Positions 9,711 through 23,114 of a DNA stretch of 64,000 bases are shown piece by piece. The stretch is from Streptomyces sp. I6 (GTDB lineage: Bacteria > Actinomycetota > Actinomycetes > Streptomycetales > Streptomycetaceae). The position numbers and the translations under genes were made by a program. Below the pieces are notes generated by a model. That model saw only the letters and a program-made list of their open reading frames with translations, had not been told where the DNA came from and searched no databases. The stretch is from contig RHDP01000001.1 of the NCBI GenBank assembly GCA_003725745.1, forward strand, positions 4,782,501 to 4,846,500, written 5' to 3'. Within the stretch, counting starts at the first letter, position 1, and every line of letters starts with the position of its first letter.

Positions 9711-11063
9711 GTGCGTGATTACCTGCTGACGCTCTGTGTCACGGCTGCGGTGACCTACCTTCTGACCGGGCCGGTACGGAAGTTCGCCATCGCGACCGGG
9801 GCGATGCCGGAGATCCGGGCCCGCGACGTCCACCGCGAACCGACGCCGCGGCTCGGCGGCATCGCCATGTTCTTCGGGCTGTGCGCGGGTCTGCTCGTCG
9901 CCGACCATCTGCACAGTCTCAACAGCGTGTTCGAGCTGTCCAACGAGCCCCGGGCCCTGCTCTCCGGCGCCGCCCTGATCTGGCTGATCGGCGTGCTGGA
10001 CGACAAGTTCGAGATCGACGCCCTGATCAAGCTCGGCGGCCAGATGATCGCCGCGGGCGTGATGGTGATGCAGGGCCTGACGATCCTGTGGCTGCCGATC
10101 CCGGGCGTCGGGACGGTCTCCCTCACCCAGTGGCAGGGCACGCTGCTGACGGTCGCGCTGGTCGTGGTCACGATCAACGCGGTGAACTTCGTGGACGGCC
10201 TGGACGGCCTGGCCGCGGGCATGGTGTGCATCGCGTCCGCGGCGTTCTTCCTGTACGCGTACCGGATGTGGTTCGGCTACGGCGTCGAGGCCGCGGCTCC
10301 GGCGACCCTGTTCGCCTCCGTACTGATGGGCATGTGCCTGGGCTTCCTGCCGCACAACATGCATCCGGCGCGGATCTTCATGGGCGACTCGGGATCGATG
10401 CTGATCGGCCTGGTGCTGGCCGCGTCCGCGATCTCGGTGACCGGCCAGGTGGACCCGGACGCGCTGAAGCTGTTCGAGGGCGGCACCCGGCAGGCCACCC
10501 ACGCCGCGCTGCCGGTCTTCATCCCGCTGCTGCTCCCGCTGACCATCATCGCCATCCCGGTGGCCGACCTGCTGCTGGCCATCGTCCGCCGGACCTGGAA
10601 GGGCAAGTCGCCGTTCGCCGCCGACCGCGGACATCTCCATCACCGGCTGCTGGAGATCGGGCACTCGCACAGCCGCGCGGTGCTGATCATGTACTTCTGG
10701 TCGGCCCTGATCGCGTTCGGGGTCGTCCTCTACTCGGTCCACAGCGCCTCGATGTGGATCGTGTTCGCCATCGTGGTGCTGAGCTTCGTGGGCCTGGTGC
10801 TCCTGCTGCTGCCGCGCTTCACCCCGCGGGCGCCGCGCTGGGCGGAGTCCTTCGTCCCGCCGCGCTACCGCCGCCGGCCTCGTTCCGCGGCTCTCGTGCC
10901 GGCCCCGGCACCGGGCATCCCGCCCGGCCCGGCGGCGGATCCCGCCGATCCCGCCGACGCGGCCGCCGTCAGTCCCGAGGAGGGGCGCATCCCGGTGCCC
11001 GCGGGGATCAACGGGGCGACGGCGATCGGGTCGCGTTCGCGGTTCACGGCGGCGAGGAAGTAG
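9711..11063 (+). CDS. Polyprenyl-phosphate GlcNAc-1-phosphate transferase (WecA/MraY family)
   Basis: An integral membrane enzyme that transfers a sugar-1-phosphate from a UDP-sugar to undecaprenyl or decaprenyl phosphate, starting glycopolymer synthesis. I chose GTG 9711 (VRDYLLTLCVTAAVTYLL), which puts the first membrane helix at the N terminus; GTG 9672 is an alternative adding 13 residues. The 450-residue product has about 10-11 helices and the family motifs PTPRLGG, LDDKFEID, NFVDGLDGLAAG, FMGDSGSMLIG and the cytoplasmic histidine motif HLHHRLLEIGHS. The tail from about residue 385 is Pro/Ala-rich and probably unstructured. The neighbouring LCP gene acts late in the same type of pathway. 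It lies upstream of the atp operon and separated from it by 386 bases. Confidence 0.85.
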   Translation: MRDYLLTLCVTAAVTYLLTGPVRKFAIATGAMPEIRARDVHREPTPRLGGIAMFFGLCAGLLVADHLHSLNSVFELSNEPRALLSGAALIWLIGVLDDKFEIDALIKLGGQMIAAGVMVMQGLTILWLPIPGVGTVSLTQWQGTLLTVALVVVTINAVNFVDGLDGLAAGMVCIASAAFFLYAYRMWFGYGVEAAAPATLFASVLMGMCLGFLPHNMHPARIFMGDSGSMLIGLVLAASAISVTGQVDPDALKLFEGGTRQATHAALPVFIPLLLPLTIIAIPVADLLLAIVRRTWKGKSPFAADRGHLHHRLLEIGHSHSRAVLIMYFWSALIAFGVVLYSVHSASMWIVFAIVVLSFVGLVLLLLPRFTPRAPRWAESFVPPRYRRRPRSAALVPAPAPGIPPGPAADPADPADAAAVSPEEGRIPVPAGINGATAIGSRSRFTAARK

Positions 11064-11449
11064 CGTCAACCGGGATGCCGCAGATCGGCCACACAATGTG
11101 ATGAAAGGATGGCGGGGTGGGGCGGTCGGCGTGCCTGCGGGCCGCGATGCCGGCAGTTCCGTCGTCCAGGAGTCCGGGGCGCTTGCCTTCGGAACGCACT
11201 CACGGCCAATACCAGACAAAGCGGTAATTTGTCCTGCACACACGCGCGACCTCACTCTCATGTGTGAGAGTTGGCACACCGACGGGTAAAGACCTCTTCA
11301 AATAGTTTGTGATACGGTTCACGAGAACCGGCGACAGAGCCGAAGGACCGCAGTGCGACGGTCGCTTCGGTGCCCGAGACCCACCTCGGACCGGATCTAC
11401 GCTCGTCCTTGACGACACCAGTGCCCCACCACCCAGCGGAGTTGCCGCC
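11064..11449 (+). promoter_or_regulatory. Upstream region of the atp operon with two inverted repeats
   Basis: Base composition drops sharply between 11200 and 11320. Two hairpin-forming motifs stand out: ACTCTCA-TGTG-TGAGAGT (11254-11271) and CGGTTC-ACGA-GAACCG (11315-11330). The second follows AATAGTTTGTGATAC, a plausible -10 area. I infer that the main atp promoter lies here; no transcription start is provable from sequence. Confidence 0.5.
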
Positions 11450-11886
11450 ATGCCGTCCAATGACGTCCGGACTCTCCTTCAGACCGCCGTGCCCACCGCT
11501 GCCGTCGGCGTGATCGCCGCGATCGTCAGCGGTGTGGTCGCCGGTGGCAAGGGGCCCTCGGCGCCGCCGTCGGCACCCTGGTGGTCATCCTCTTCATGGG
11601 GATCGGGATCGTGGTCCTGCAGCGGACCGCGAAGCACTTTCCGCAGCTGTTCCAGGCGATGGGCCTGATGCTCTACACGACGCAGCTGCTCGTGTTGTTC
11701 CTCTTCGTCGCCGCCTTCAAGGACACCACCCTGTTCAACCCCAGGACCTTCGCGGCCTCGATCGTCGCGTCGACGCTCGTCTGGGTGGCCGCACAGGCCC
11801 GTGCCCACATGAAGGCCAAGATCCTCTACGTCGAACCGGAGCCGTCGGAAGCCCGCAGGGGCGAGAAGACGGGTCCGTCGACGTGA
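11450..11886 (+). CDS. atpI: ATP synthase protein I; frame break
   Basis: AtpI is a small membrane protein that assists assembly of the c-ring. The start is ATG 11450 (MPSNDVRTLLQTAVPTA). The frame breaks in the G4 run at 11551-11554; adding one G gives KGALGAAVGTLVVILFMGIGIVV, then LFQAMGLMLYTTQLLVLFLF and KDTTLFNPRTFAASIVAST. The 145-residue product has four hydrophobic segments, at about 15-35, 40-58, 70-92 and 105-122, with a short polar tail. It is the first gene of atpIBEFHAGDC and is separated from atpB by 226 bases, which may contain an additional promoter. Confidence 0.87.
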
Positions 11887-12112
11887 CGGGTAGGGCCGGT
11901 ATAAGTGCGCGTTCGAGAAACTGCTATCGTCCGGTGCCAACTGCGGCACTGCGGGCGCGGGCATCTGAGCTGACGCCTGCTCGATCGCGAGGCATCGATG
12001 CCTGACCGCCGCCCCCACATCCGAAACACCAGTCCGGTGCCGACTCGCGGCTGCGCGCCGCGCCGACACAACGAGGTTGCCGAACCCATGCGTCACGCCG
12101 AAGGAGCCCGCG

Positions 12113-12931
12113 GTGAGTGCTGAACAGACCACGCTCGCCTTTGACTGGAGCTGCCGCATCCTGGCCGACAACGGCTGTGGCTTTCCGGCGCCGGGCCTGC
12201 ACTCCTTCCTCTTCCAGCCGATCGCCACCGTCGGCGGCTTCGAGTTCAACAAGGTGATGCTGCTCGCGCTGATCACCACGCTCGTCGTCGTCAGCTTCTT
12301 CTACGCGGCGTTCGGCAGGGCGAAGGTCGTCCCGGGCAAGCTGCAGATGATCGGCGAGGCCGGCTACGACTTCGTGCGCCGCGGGATCGTCTACGAGACC
12401 CTCGGCAAGCGGGAGGGCGAGAAGTACGTCCCGCTGATGGTCTCCATCTTCTTCTTCGTGTGGATCATGAACATCTGGTCCGTGATCCCGCTGGCCCAGT
12501 TCCCGGTGTCGTCGATCATCGCGTACCCCGTCGTCCTCGCGGTGCTCGTCTATGTGATCTGGGTCTCGCTGACCTTCAAGCGCCACGGCTTCGTCGGCGG
12601 CTGGAAGAACATCACCGGTTACGACCCGTCGCTCGGCCCGATCAAGTGGCTGGTGTCGTTCATCGAGCTCTTCTCCAACCTGCTCGTCCGCCCCTTCACC
12701 CACGCGGTCCGGCTCTTCGCCAACATGTTCGCCGGGCACCTGATGCTGGTGATGTTCACCGTCGCCTCCTGGTACCTGCTGAACAGCTACATGATCCCGG
12801 CCGCCGGCGTCTCCTTCGCGATGACGATGGCCATGATCGTCTTCGAGCTCTTCGTCCAGGCCGTCCAGGCGTACGTCTTCGTCCTGCTGGCCTGCTCCTA
12901 CATTCAGGGCGCTCTCGCCGAGCACCACTGA
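12113..12931 (+). CDS. atpB: ATP synthase subunit a
   Basis: The proton-channel subunit of F0. The start GTG 12113 has AAGGAG at 12101-12106; it gives 272 residues. Five to six membrane helices are visible. The essential arginine lies in the helix RPFTHAVRLFANMFAGHLML, and the conserved ending FELFVQAVQAYVFVLLACSYI forms the last helix next to the c-ring. It is followed by atpE after 79 bases, the standard gene order. Confidence 0.97.
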   Translation: MSAEQTTLAFDWSCRILADNGCGFPAPGLHSFLFQPIATVGGFEFNKVMLLALITTLVVVSFFYAAFGRAKVVPGKLQMIGEAGYDFVRRGIVYETLGKREGEKYVPLMVSIFFFVWIMNIWSVIPLAQFPVSSIIAYPVVLAVLVYVIWVSLTFKRHGFVGGWKNITGYDPSLGPIKWLVSFIELFSNLLVRPFTHAVRLFANMFAGHLMLVMFTVASWYLLNSYMIPAAGVSFAMTMAMIVFELFVQAVQAYVFVLLACSYIQGALAEHH

Positions 12932-12995
12932 GCCGCACCTCGCCCGCACCACCCCCAGAACGTCCGGTGGCCAACCCCCACCGGTCCGTGAATGA

Positions 12996-13247
<252 letters not shown>

Positions 13248-13286
13248 TTCACAGCTACCTGACACTTCTCGACGAAAGGCATTGAT

Positions 13287-13835
13287 GTGATCGCCAACCT
13301 CGTTCAGCTGGCGGCCGGGGAGGAGCAGAGCCCGCTCGTTCCCCCAGGCCCCGAGCTGCTCGTCGGCACGATCGCCTTCGCCATCGTCTTCTTCTTCCTC
13401 GCCAAGAAGCTCCTCCCGAACATCAACAGGGTTCTGGAAGAGCGCCGCGAGGCCATCGAAGGCGGCATGGAGAAGGCCGAGGCGGCCCAGGTCGAGGCCC
13501 AGAGCGTGCTCGAGCAGTACCGCGCTCAGCTCGCCGAGGCCCGTCACGAGGCCGCGCGTCTGCGCCAGGAGGCCACGGAGCAGGGCGCCGCGATCATCGC
13601 CGAGATGCGCGCGGAAGGCCAGCGGCAGCGCGAGGAGATCGTCGCCGCCGGCCACGCCCAGATCGAGGCCGACCGCAAGGCCGCGGCGTCCGCGCTGCGC
13701 CAGGACGTGGGCCAGCTGGCCACCGACCTGGCCGGCAAGCTGGTCGGTGAGTCCCTCGAGGACCACGCCCGCCAGAGCCGCGTCATCGACCGCTTCCTCG
13801 ACGAGCTCGAGGAGAAGGCCGAGGCTGCCCGATGA
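13287..13835 (+). CDS. atpF: ATP synthase subunit b
   Basis: The peripheral stalk subunit, 182 residues from GTG 13287 (GAAAGG about 8 bases upstream). One N-terminal membrane helix (LLVGTIAFAIVFFFLAKKLL, residues about 25-45) is followed by a long charged Ala/Glu-rich coiled coil to the end. It overlaps atpH by four bases (ATGA), which suggests translational coupling of the two stalk subunits. Confidence 0.97.
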   Translation: MIANLVQLAAGEEQSPLVPPGPELLVGTIAFAIVFFFLAKKLLPNINRVLEERREAIEGGMEKAEAAQVEAQSVLEQYRAQLAEARHEAARLRQEATEQGAAIIAEMRAEGQRQREEIVAAGHAQIEADRKAAASALRQDVGQLATDLAGKLVGESLEDHARQSRVIDRFLDELEEKAEAAR

Positions 13836-14647
13836 ACGGAGCGAGCCGCGAGGCACTGGCCGCCGCACGCGAGCGTCTCGACGCGCTGACCGACAGCACG
13901 TCGGTCGACGCGGCGAAGCTCGCCGAGGAGCTGGTCGCCGTCACCGCGCTGCTCGACCGCGAGGTGTCGCTGCGTCGGGTCCTGACCGACCCGGCGCAGC
14001 CCGGTGAGGGCAAGGCCGAGCTGGCAGCCCGACTGCTGAGCGGTCAGGTGGGCGGCGAGTCCGCCGACCTGGTCTCCGGGATGGTCCGCTCCCGCTGGTC
14101 GCAGTCCCGCGACCTGGTGGACGCACTCGAGAAGCTGGCGGCCACCGCCGAGCTCACGGCCGCGCAGCAGGCCGGTGCCCTGGACGGGGTGGAGGACGAG
14201 CTGTTCCGGTTCGGCCGGATCGTCACGTCCAACCCGGAGCTGCGCGCCGCGCTGACCGACCGGACCGCCACGGCGGCCGCCAAGTCCCAGCTGGTCCGAG
14301 GCCTCCTCGGCGGCAAGGTCAACCCCGTCACCGAGCGGCTCGTGGTCCGTCTTGTCACGGCACCCCGTGGACGTAGCCTGGAAGCGGGACTCGAGTCCCT
14401 CTCCAAGCTCGCCGCCGAGCGCCGGAACCGGCTGGTCGCCGTGGTCACCTCCGCGGTACCGCTGTCCGACCGGCAGAAGCAGCGCCTCGGAGCCGTACTG
14501 GCGAACGTGTACGGCCGCGAGATGCACCTGAACCTGGACGTGGACCCCGAGGTCCTCGGCGGGATCTCGGTGCGGGTCGGCGACGAGCTGATCGACGGGA
14601 CGGTCCTGGACCGCATCGCCGAGGCGCAGCGCCGCCTCGCGGGCTGA
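13832..14647 (+). CDS. atpH: ATP synthase subunit delta
   Basis: The 271-residue delta subunit that ties the peripheral stalk to the top of F1. It is longer than the E. coli protein (about 177), as is usual in Streptomyces, owing to an N-terminal helical extension. The C-terminal half has the family pattern [47 protein letters not shown] split over positions 209-258. Start ATG 13832 overlaps the end of atpF. Confidence 0.96.
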   Translation: MNGASREALAAARERLDALTDSTSVDAAKLAEELVAVTALLDREVSLRRVLTDPAQPGEGKAELAARLLSGQVGGESADLVSGMVRSRWSQSRDLVDALEKLAATAELTAAQQAGALDGVEDELFRFGRIVTSNPELRAALTDRTATAAAKSQLVRGLLGGKVNPVTERLVVRLVTAPRGRSLEAGLESLSKLAAERRNRLVAVVTSAVPLSDRQKQRLGAVLANVYGREMHLNLDVDPEVLGGISVRVGDELIDGTVLDRIAEAQRRLAG

Positions 14648-14793
14648 CCGGCCACCACGTCACAAAAGAATTGCTAGAGCGGCCCGGTTGGGCCGCAGAG
14701 GATTCCTGGGGGTCCCGCGGCGCGAGCCGTCATGGACACAGCCCCAGACCCCCAAAGAAACTTCGGGCCCAACAAGGAGAGCAGGGAACCCAG

Positions 14794-16391
14794 ATGGCGG
14801 AGCTCACGATCCGGCCGGAGGAGATCCGGGACGCGCTGGAGAACTTTGTCCAGTCGTACAAGCCGGACGCGGCCTCGCGCGAGGAGGTCGGTACGGTCAG
14901 CCTTGCCGGCGACGGCATCGCGAAGGTCGAGGGTCTTCCCTCGACGATGGCCAACGAACTGCTGAAGTTCGAGGACGGCACCCTCGGCCTCGCCCTCAAC
15001 CTCGAGGAGCGCGAGATCGGTGCCATCGTCCTCGGTGAGTTCAGCGGCGTCGAGGAGGGCCAGCCGGTCCAGCGCACCGGCGAGGTCCTGTCCGTCGCCG
15101 TCGGCGAGGGCTACCTCGGCCGCGTTGTCGACCCGCTCGGCAACCCGATCGACGGCCTCGGCGAGATCGAGACCTCGGGCCGCCGCGCCCTCGAGCTGCA
15201 GGCCCCACGGTCATGCAGCGCAAGTCGGTCCACGAGCCCATGGAGACGGGCTACAAGGCCGTCGACGCGATGACCCCGGTCGGCCGCGGTCAGCGTCAGC
15301 TGATCATCGGCGACCGCCAGACCGGCAAGACCGCCCTGGCCGTCGACACGATCATCAACCAGCGCGACAACTGGCGCTCCGGCGACCCGGCGAAGCAGGT
15401 CCGCTGCATCTACGTCGCCGTCGGCCAGAAGGGCTCCACCATCGCGTCCGTGCGCGGCGCGCTGGAGGAGGCCGGTGCCCTCGAGTACACGACGATCGTC
15501 GCCGCCCCGGCGTCCGACCCGGCCGGCTTCAAGTACCTGGCGCCGTACACCGGCTCGGCCATCGGCCAGCACTGGATGTACGAGGGCAAGCACGTCCTCA
15601 TCGTCTTCGACGACCTGTCGAAGCAGGCCGACGCCTACCGTGCCGTGTCGCTGCTGCTGCGCCGCCCGCCGGGCCGTGAGGCCTACCCGGGTGACGTCTT
15701 CTACCTGCACTCCCGTCTGCTGGAGCGCTGCGCCAAGCTGTCCGACGACATGGGCGCCGGCTCGATGACCGGTCTGCCGATCGTCGAGACCAAGGCCAAC
15801 GACGTCTCGGCGTTCATCCCGACCAACGTCATCTCCATCACCGACGGCCAGTGCTTCCTGGAGTCCGACCTGTTCAACGCCGGTCAGCGTCCGGCCCTGA
15901 ACGTCGGTATCTCGGTGTCCCGTGTCGGTGGCTCCGCCCAGCACAAGGCCATGAAGCAGGTCTCCGGCCGGCTCCGCGTCGACTTGGCCCAGTACCGCGA
16001 GCTGGAGGCGTTCGCCGCCTTCGGTTCCGACCTGGACGCCGCTTCGAAGTCCGCCCTGGAGCGCGGTAAGCGCATGGTCGAGCTGCTGAAGCAGCCGCAG
16101 TACGCCCCGTACCCGACGGAGAACCAGGTCGTCTCCATCTGGGCCGGCACCACCGGCAAGATGGACGACGTCCCGGTCGAGGACATCCGCCGCTTCGAGT
16201 CCGAGCTGCTCGAGTTCCTGCACCGCGAGCACAAGACGCTGATGACCTCCATCCGCGAGGGCGGCAAGATGTCCGACGACCTGCTCGAGAAGCTCGCCGA
16301 GGCGATCGCCGACTTCAAGAAGCAGTTCGAGACCTCCGACGGCAGGCTGCTCGGCGAGGACGCTCCGGCGACCGTCAACGTCTCGAAGTGA
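14794..16391 (+). CDS. atpA: ATP synthase subunit alpha; frame break
   Basis: Non-catalytic nucleotide-binding subunit of F1. The start is ATG 14794 ([19 protein letters not shown]), preceded by AAGGAGAGCAGGGAA. The frame breaks after RRALELQAP at the C4 run 15203-15206; one added C gives [14 protein letters not shown] and continues through the Walker A sequence [30 protein letters not shown] and the C-terminal helical domain to TGA 16389-16391. The restored length is 532 residues. A truncated alpha subunit would be lethal to F1 assembly, so the break is very unlikely to be real. Confidence 0.95.
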
Positions 16392-16411
16392 CGACGGAAG
16401 GGACCTGACTC

Positions 16412-18782
<2,371 letters not shown>

Positions 18783-18797
18783 GTCCCGCGACTCACG

Positions 18798-18825
18798 ACG
18801 GGGGCGGGTCCCGCCCCGCCCCCGT
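18798..18825 (+). terminator. Hairpin between atpD and atpC
   Basis: Perfect 10-bp stem ACGGGGGCGG / CCGCCCCCGT with an 8-base loop, 15 bases after atpD. No T run. It may attenuate atpC or stabilise the upstream mRNA 3' end. Confidence 0.55.
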
Positions 18826-18966
18826 CCCACGCCCTCCCGGGGTCCTGAACCAGCCGCGCGCGCGGCGGGCCCCGGACGGCCCCCGGCGTTTCGGCGCCCG
18901 GGCCCCTATTAGACTTATGACCCAACACCCGGCATGACCGCCGGGTGGTGACCCGAGGAGCCACCC

Positions 18967-19338
18967 TTGGCTGCTGAGCTGCACGTCGAGCTGGTCGCCG
19001 CCGACCGCCAGGTCTGGTCCGGCGAGGCCAACCTGGTCGTCGCGCGCACCACGTCCGGCGACATCGGCGTCATGCCCGGTCACCAGCCGCTGCTCGGTGT
19101 GCTGGAATCGGGCCCCGTGACCATCCGTACGAGCGAGGCAACGGTCGTCGCCGCCGTGCACGGCGGTTTCATCTCGTTCGCCGACAACAAGCTGTCGCTG
19201 CTGGCGGAGATCGCCGAGCTGGCGGACGAGATCGACGCCCAGCGCGCCGAGCGTGCGCTGGAGCGCGCGAAGTCCGAGGACGACGCCGCCGCCGGGCGGC
19301 GCGCCGAGGTTCGGCTGCGCGCGGTGGCGGTGCGCTGA
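18967..19338 (+). CDS. atpC: ATP synthase subunit epsilon
   Basis: The 123-residue epsilon subunit, which couples rotation and can inhibit ATP hydrolysis. TTG 18967 is the start, with AGGAG at 18956-18960. The N-terminal beta-barrel shows LHVELVAADRQVWSGEA, the conserved GDIGVMPGHQPLLGVL and HGGFISFADNKLSLLAE; a C-terminal helical hairpin follows. It is the last gene of the atp operon and is followed by a hairpin. Confidence 0.97.
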   Translation: MAAELHVELVAADRQVWSGEANLVVARTTSGDIGVMPGHQPLLGVLESGPVTIRTSEATVVAAVHGGFISFADNKLSLLAEIAELADEIDAQRAERALERAKSEDDAAAGRRAEVRLRAVAVR

Positions 19339-19362
19339 GCGCACACCCGCCGATGAACCACT

Positions 19363-19410
19363 CTCAGCCGCGGCCCGGACTGGACTTCTCCAGACCAGGT
19401 CGCGGCTGAG
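19363..19410 (+). terminator. Two-part stem-loop after atpC
   Basis: CTCAGCCGCG (19363-19372) pairs with CGCGGCTGAG (19401-19410), enclosing CTGGA-CTTC-TCCAG (19380-19393). It begins 24 bases after the atpC stop and is the likely end of the atp transcript; no T tail. Confidence 0.65.
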
Positions 19411-19478
19411 GCGATGCAGGTGCAGACGCAGATGCAGGTCGTATTCCGCTACGGGACGAAGCGAGGAGGTCGGTGGAG

Positions 19479-19925
19479 ATGTTCCTCGCTCTGCTTGTGA
19501 GCGGACTGGTCGTCGCACTGGTGGTGATCGGGCTCTTCGTCTTCGGCCTGCGCCGCAGGCTGATCCAGCGCTCGGGGGGCACCTTCGACTGCAGCCTGCG
19601 CTGGAACGCGCCCGACGAGGACGACCACTCCGGCAAGGGCTGGGTGTACGGCGTGGCCCGCTACAACGGCGACCGGGTCGAGTGGTTCCGGGTCTTCTCC
19701 TACGCCCCCAGGCCGCGCCGCGCCCTGGAGCGTTCGGCCATCGAGGTGGTCTCCCGGCGCCTGCCCGAGGGCGAGGAGGAGCTGGCGCTGCTGTCGGACG
19801 CGGTCGTCCTCGGTTGCCTGCACCACGGCACTCGCCTCGAACTGGCGATGAGCGAGGACGCGCTGACCGGCTTCCTCGCCTGGCTCGAGGCGGCACCTCC
19901 CGGCCAACGAGTCAACGTGGCCTGA
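19479..19925 (+). CDS. DUF2550 family membrane protein
   Basis: A 148-residue protein with one N-terminal helix (FLALLVSGLVVALVVIGLFVF), then a soluble domain of beta character beginning GGTFDCSLRW. DUF2550 proteins are conserved beside the atp operon in actinobacteria; their function is unknown. ATG 19479 is preferred over GTG 19473 because AGGAGG at 19464-19469 is nine bases from the ATG and only three from the GTG. The last five codons and stop (RVNVA*) are part of the first unit of a 64-bp tandem repeat, so the C terminus may have been reshaped by the repeat. Confidence 0.85.
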   Translation: MFLALLVSGLVVALVVIGLFVFGLRRRLIQRSGGTFDCSLRWNAPDEDDHSGKGWVYGVARYNGDRVEWFRVFSYAPRPRRALERSAIEVVSRRLPEGEEELALLSDAVVLGCLHHGTRLELAMSEDALTGFLAWLEAAPPGQRVNVA

Positions 19926-20124
19926 ACAGGGGTGTCTCGGTGGTTGGGGTGCCCCCGGACGGAGTCTGGGGAGGGTCAACGTGGCCTGAACAGGGGTGTC
20001 TCGGTGGTTGGGGGTGCCCCGGACGGAGTCTGGGGAGGGTCAATGTGGCTTGAGCAGGGGTGTCTCGGTGGTTGGGGGTGCCCTCGGACGGAGTCTGGGG
20101 GAGGGTCAATGTGGCATGAGCAGG
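19911..20124 (+). repeat. 64-66 bp minisatellite, 3.3 copies, starting inside a gene
   Basis: Units start at 19911, 19975, 20039 and 20105 (partial). Each begins GTCAAyGTGGCcTGArCAGG, continues GGTGTCTCGGTGGTTGGGG, then GGACGGAGTCTGGGGA. Units one and two differ by a few bases; unit three is two bases longer and has drifted further. Unit one overlaps the end of the DUF2550 gene including its stop. The rest of the gap to 20235 shows no other feature. Confidence 0.92.
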
Positions 20125-20235
20125 GGAGCCGCGGCCGTACGGAATCCGGGTGATGCTGGGCTGGTCTCCCCCGCTTGGGCGACTGCGGGCCGGTTCGCGG
20201 CACTTTCCGCGCCTCTGCGCGCATAGGCTCGCGCC

Positions 20236-21006
20236 ATGAGCGCAGCGGACGGGCGTGCCGGGGAGGGCACGGACGACGGGGGAGCGGACCGGGGAAGTGA
20301 CGGGCCCGGAGGCCCCGGCGGCGACGAGTCGGCGGAGAGGGGCCGCGGAAGGGACCGGATCGAGCTCTTCCTGACGGTCATCCTCGCCCTGGCAGCGGTC
20401 GGTACCGCGTGGGCCGGGTTCCAGAGCGCCAAGTGGAGCGGTGTGCAGGCGAACTCCTACGCGCAGGCATCCGCGGCGCGCACCGAGTCCTCGCGGCGTT
20501 CTGCCGAGGCGGGCCAGCTGGTGACCATCGACGTGATCACCTTCACCCAGTGGCTCACCGCGCTCAACGACGAGATCGTCGCCGATCCGTCGAAGCGGCC
20601 GCAGGGTATGTACACACCGGACCCCGACAGCGTCTCCGGCTTTCTCTTCAACCGGTTCCGCGACGAGTTCCAGCCGGCCGTGGCCGCCTGGCTCATGAGG
20701 CGCCCTCTGGTCGACCCGAAGGCGCCGTCGACGCCGTTCGACATGCCGGAGTACCGGGTCGCCGCCGAGGAGCAGGCGGAGCGGCTGGTGGGGGAGGCCG
20801 AACGCAAGTCGGCGACGGCGCGTCAGGCGAACCAGCGGTCCGACAACTACGTGCTGACCGCGGTGCTGTTCGCCCTCGTGCTGTTCTTCGCCGCGGTGGC
20901 GGGCCGGGCCCGGGCGGGCCGCGCCCAGTGGGTGCTGCTCGGGCTCACCGTGGCGGCCCTGCTGGCGGCTGTGAGCCTCCTGCTGTCCTATCCGGTGACG
21001 GTCTGA
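20236..21006 (+). CDS. Hypothetical three-helix membrane protein
   Basis: A 256-residue protein of unknown function. Residues 1-40 are Gly/Asp-rich and polar. One helix (LFLTVILALAAVGTAWAGF) is at about 44-62, followed by KWSGVQANSYAQASAARTESSRR, a predicted outside or periplasmic-type loop with helical and acidic parts to about residue 200, and two C-terminal helices (about 205-223 and 233-252). The layout, one helix, a large helical loop with QASAAR-type heptads and two final helices, resembles DUF4337-like proteins, but I am not sure of that family. No operon partner is visible; chiC is convergent. Confidence 0.75.
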   Translation: MSAADGRAGEGTDDGGADRGSDGPGGPGGDESAERGRGRDRIELFLTVILALAAVGTAWAGFQSAKWSGVQANSYAQASAARTESSRRSAEAGQLVTIDVITFTQWLTALNDEIVADPSKRPQGMYTPDPDSVSGFLFNRFRDEFQPAVAAWLMRRPLVDPKAPSTPFDMPEYRVAAEEQAERLVGEAERKSATARQANQRSDNYVLTAVLFALVLFFAAVAGRARAGRAQWVLLGLTVAALLAAVSLLLSYPVTV

Positions 21007-21101
21007 GCAGGGGCGTGCCGCGGGTGGGGAGCCGCCCGGACTCCGCGTCGTACGGGAAACGGGGGGTGGTGCGGTGCACCACCCCCGTTCGGGTGCCGGG
21101 G

Positions 21102-22955
<1,854 letters not shown>

Positions 22956-23038
22956 GGGTGCTCCTCGAGTTCGCGGACGGACGGGATGGGGCGGTCCGTG
23001 CAGAACACTCCGCGGGGCTCACCGCGGTGTGTGCGGTG

Positions 23039-23080
23039 AGCGTAGGGAGGTCTGGACCAATCGTCAATAGGTCCAGACCA
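23039..23080 (-). promoter_or_regulatory. chiC promoter with two 12-bp direct repeats around the -35 box
   Basis: Read on the minus strand: TGGTCTGGACCT (23069-23080 region), TTGACG -35 (23062-23067), second repeat TGGTCCAGACCT (23048-23059), then TACGCT as -10 (23039-23044) after 17 bases. The 12-mers resemble both the classical chitinase-promoter direct repeats and the GntR-type DasR site (core GGTCTAGACC), implying control by N-acetylglucosamine status and by ChiR. Confidence 0.82.
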
Positions 23081-23114
23081 GCGATGGGGAGTGGGGCTTC
23101 CGGTCTCCGGACGC

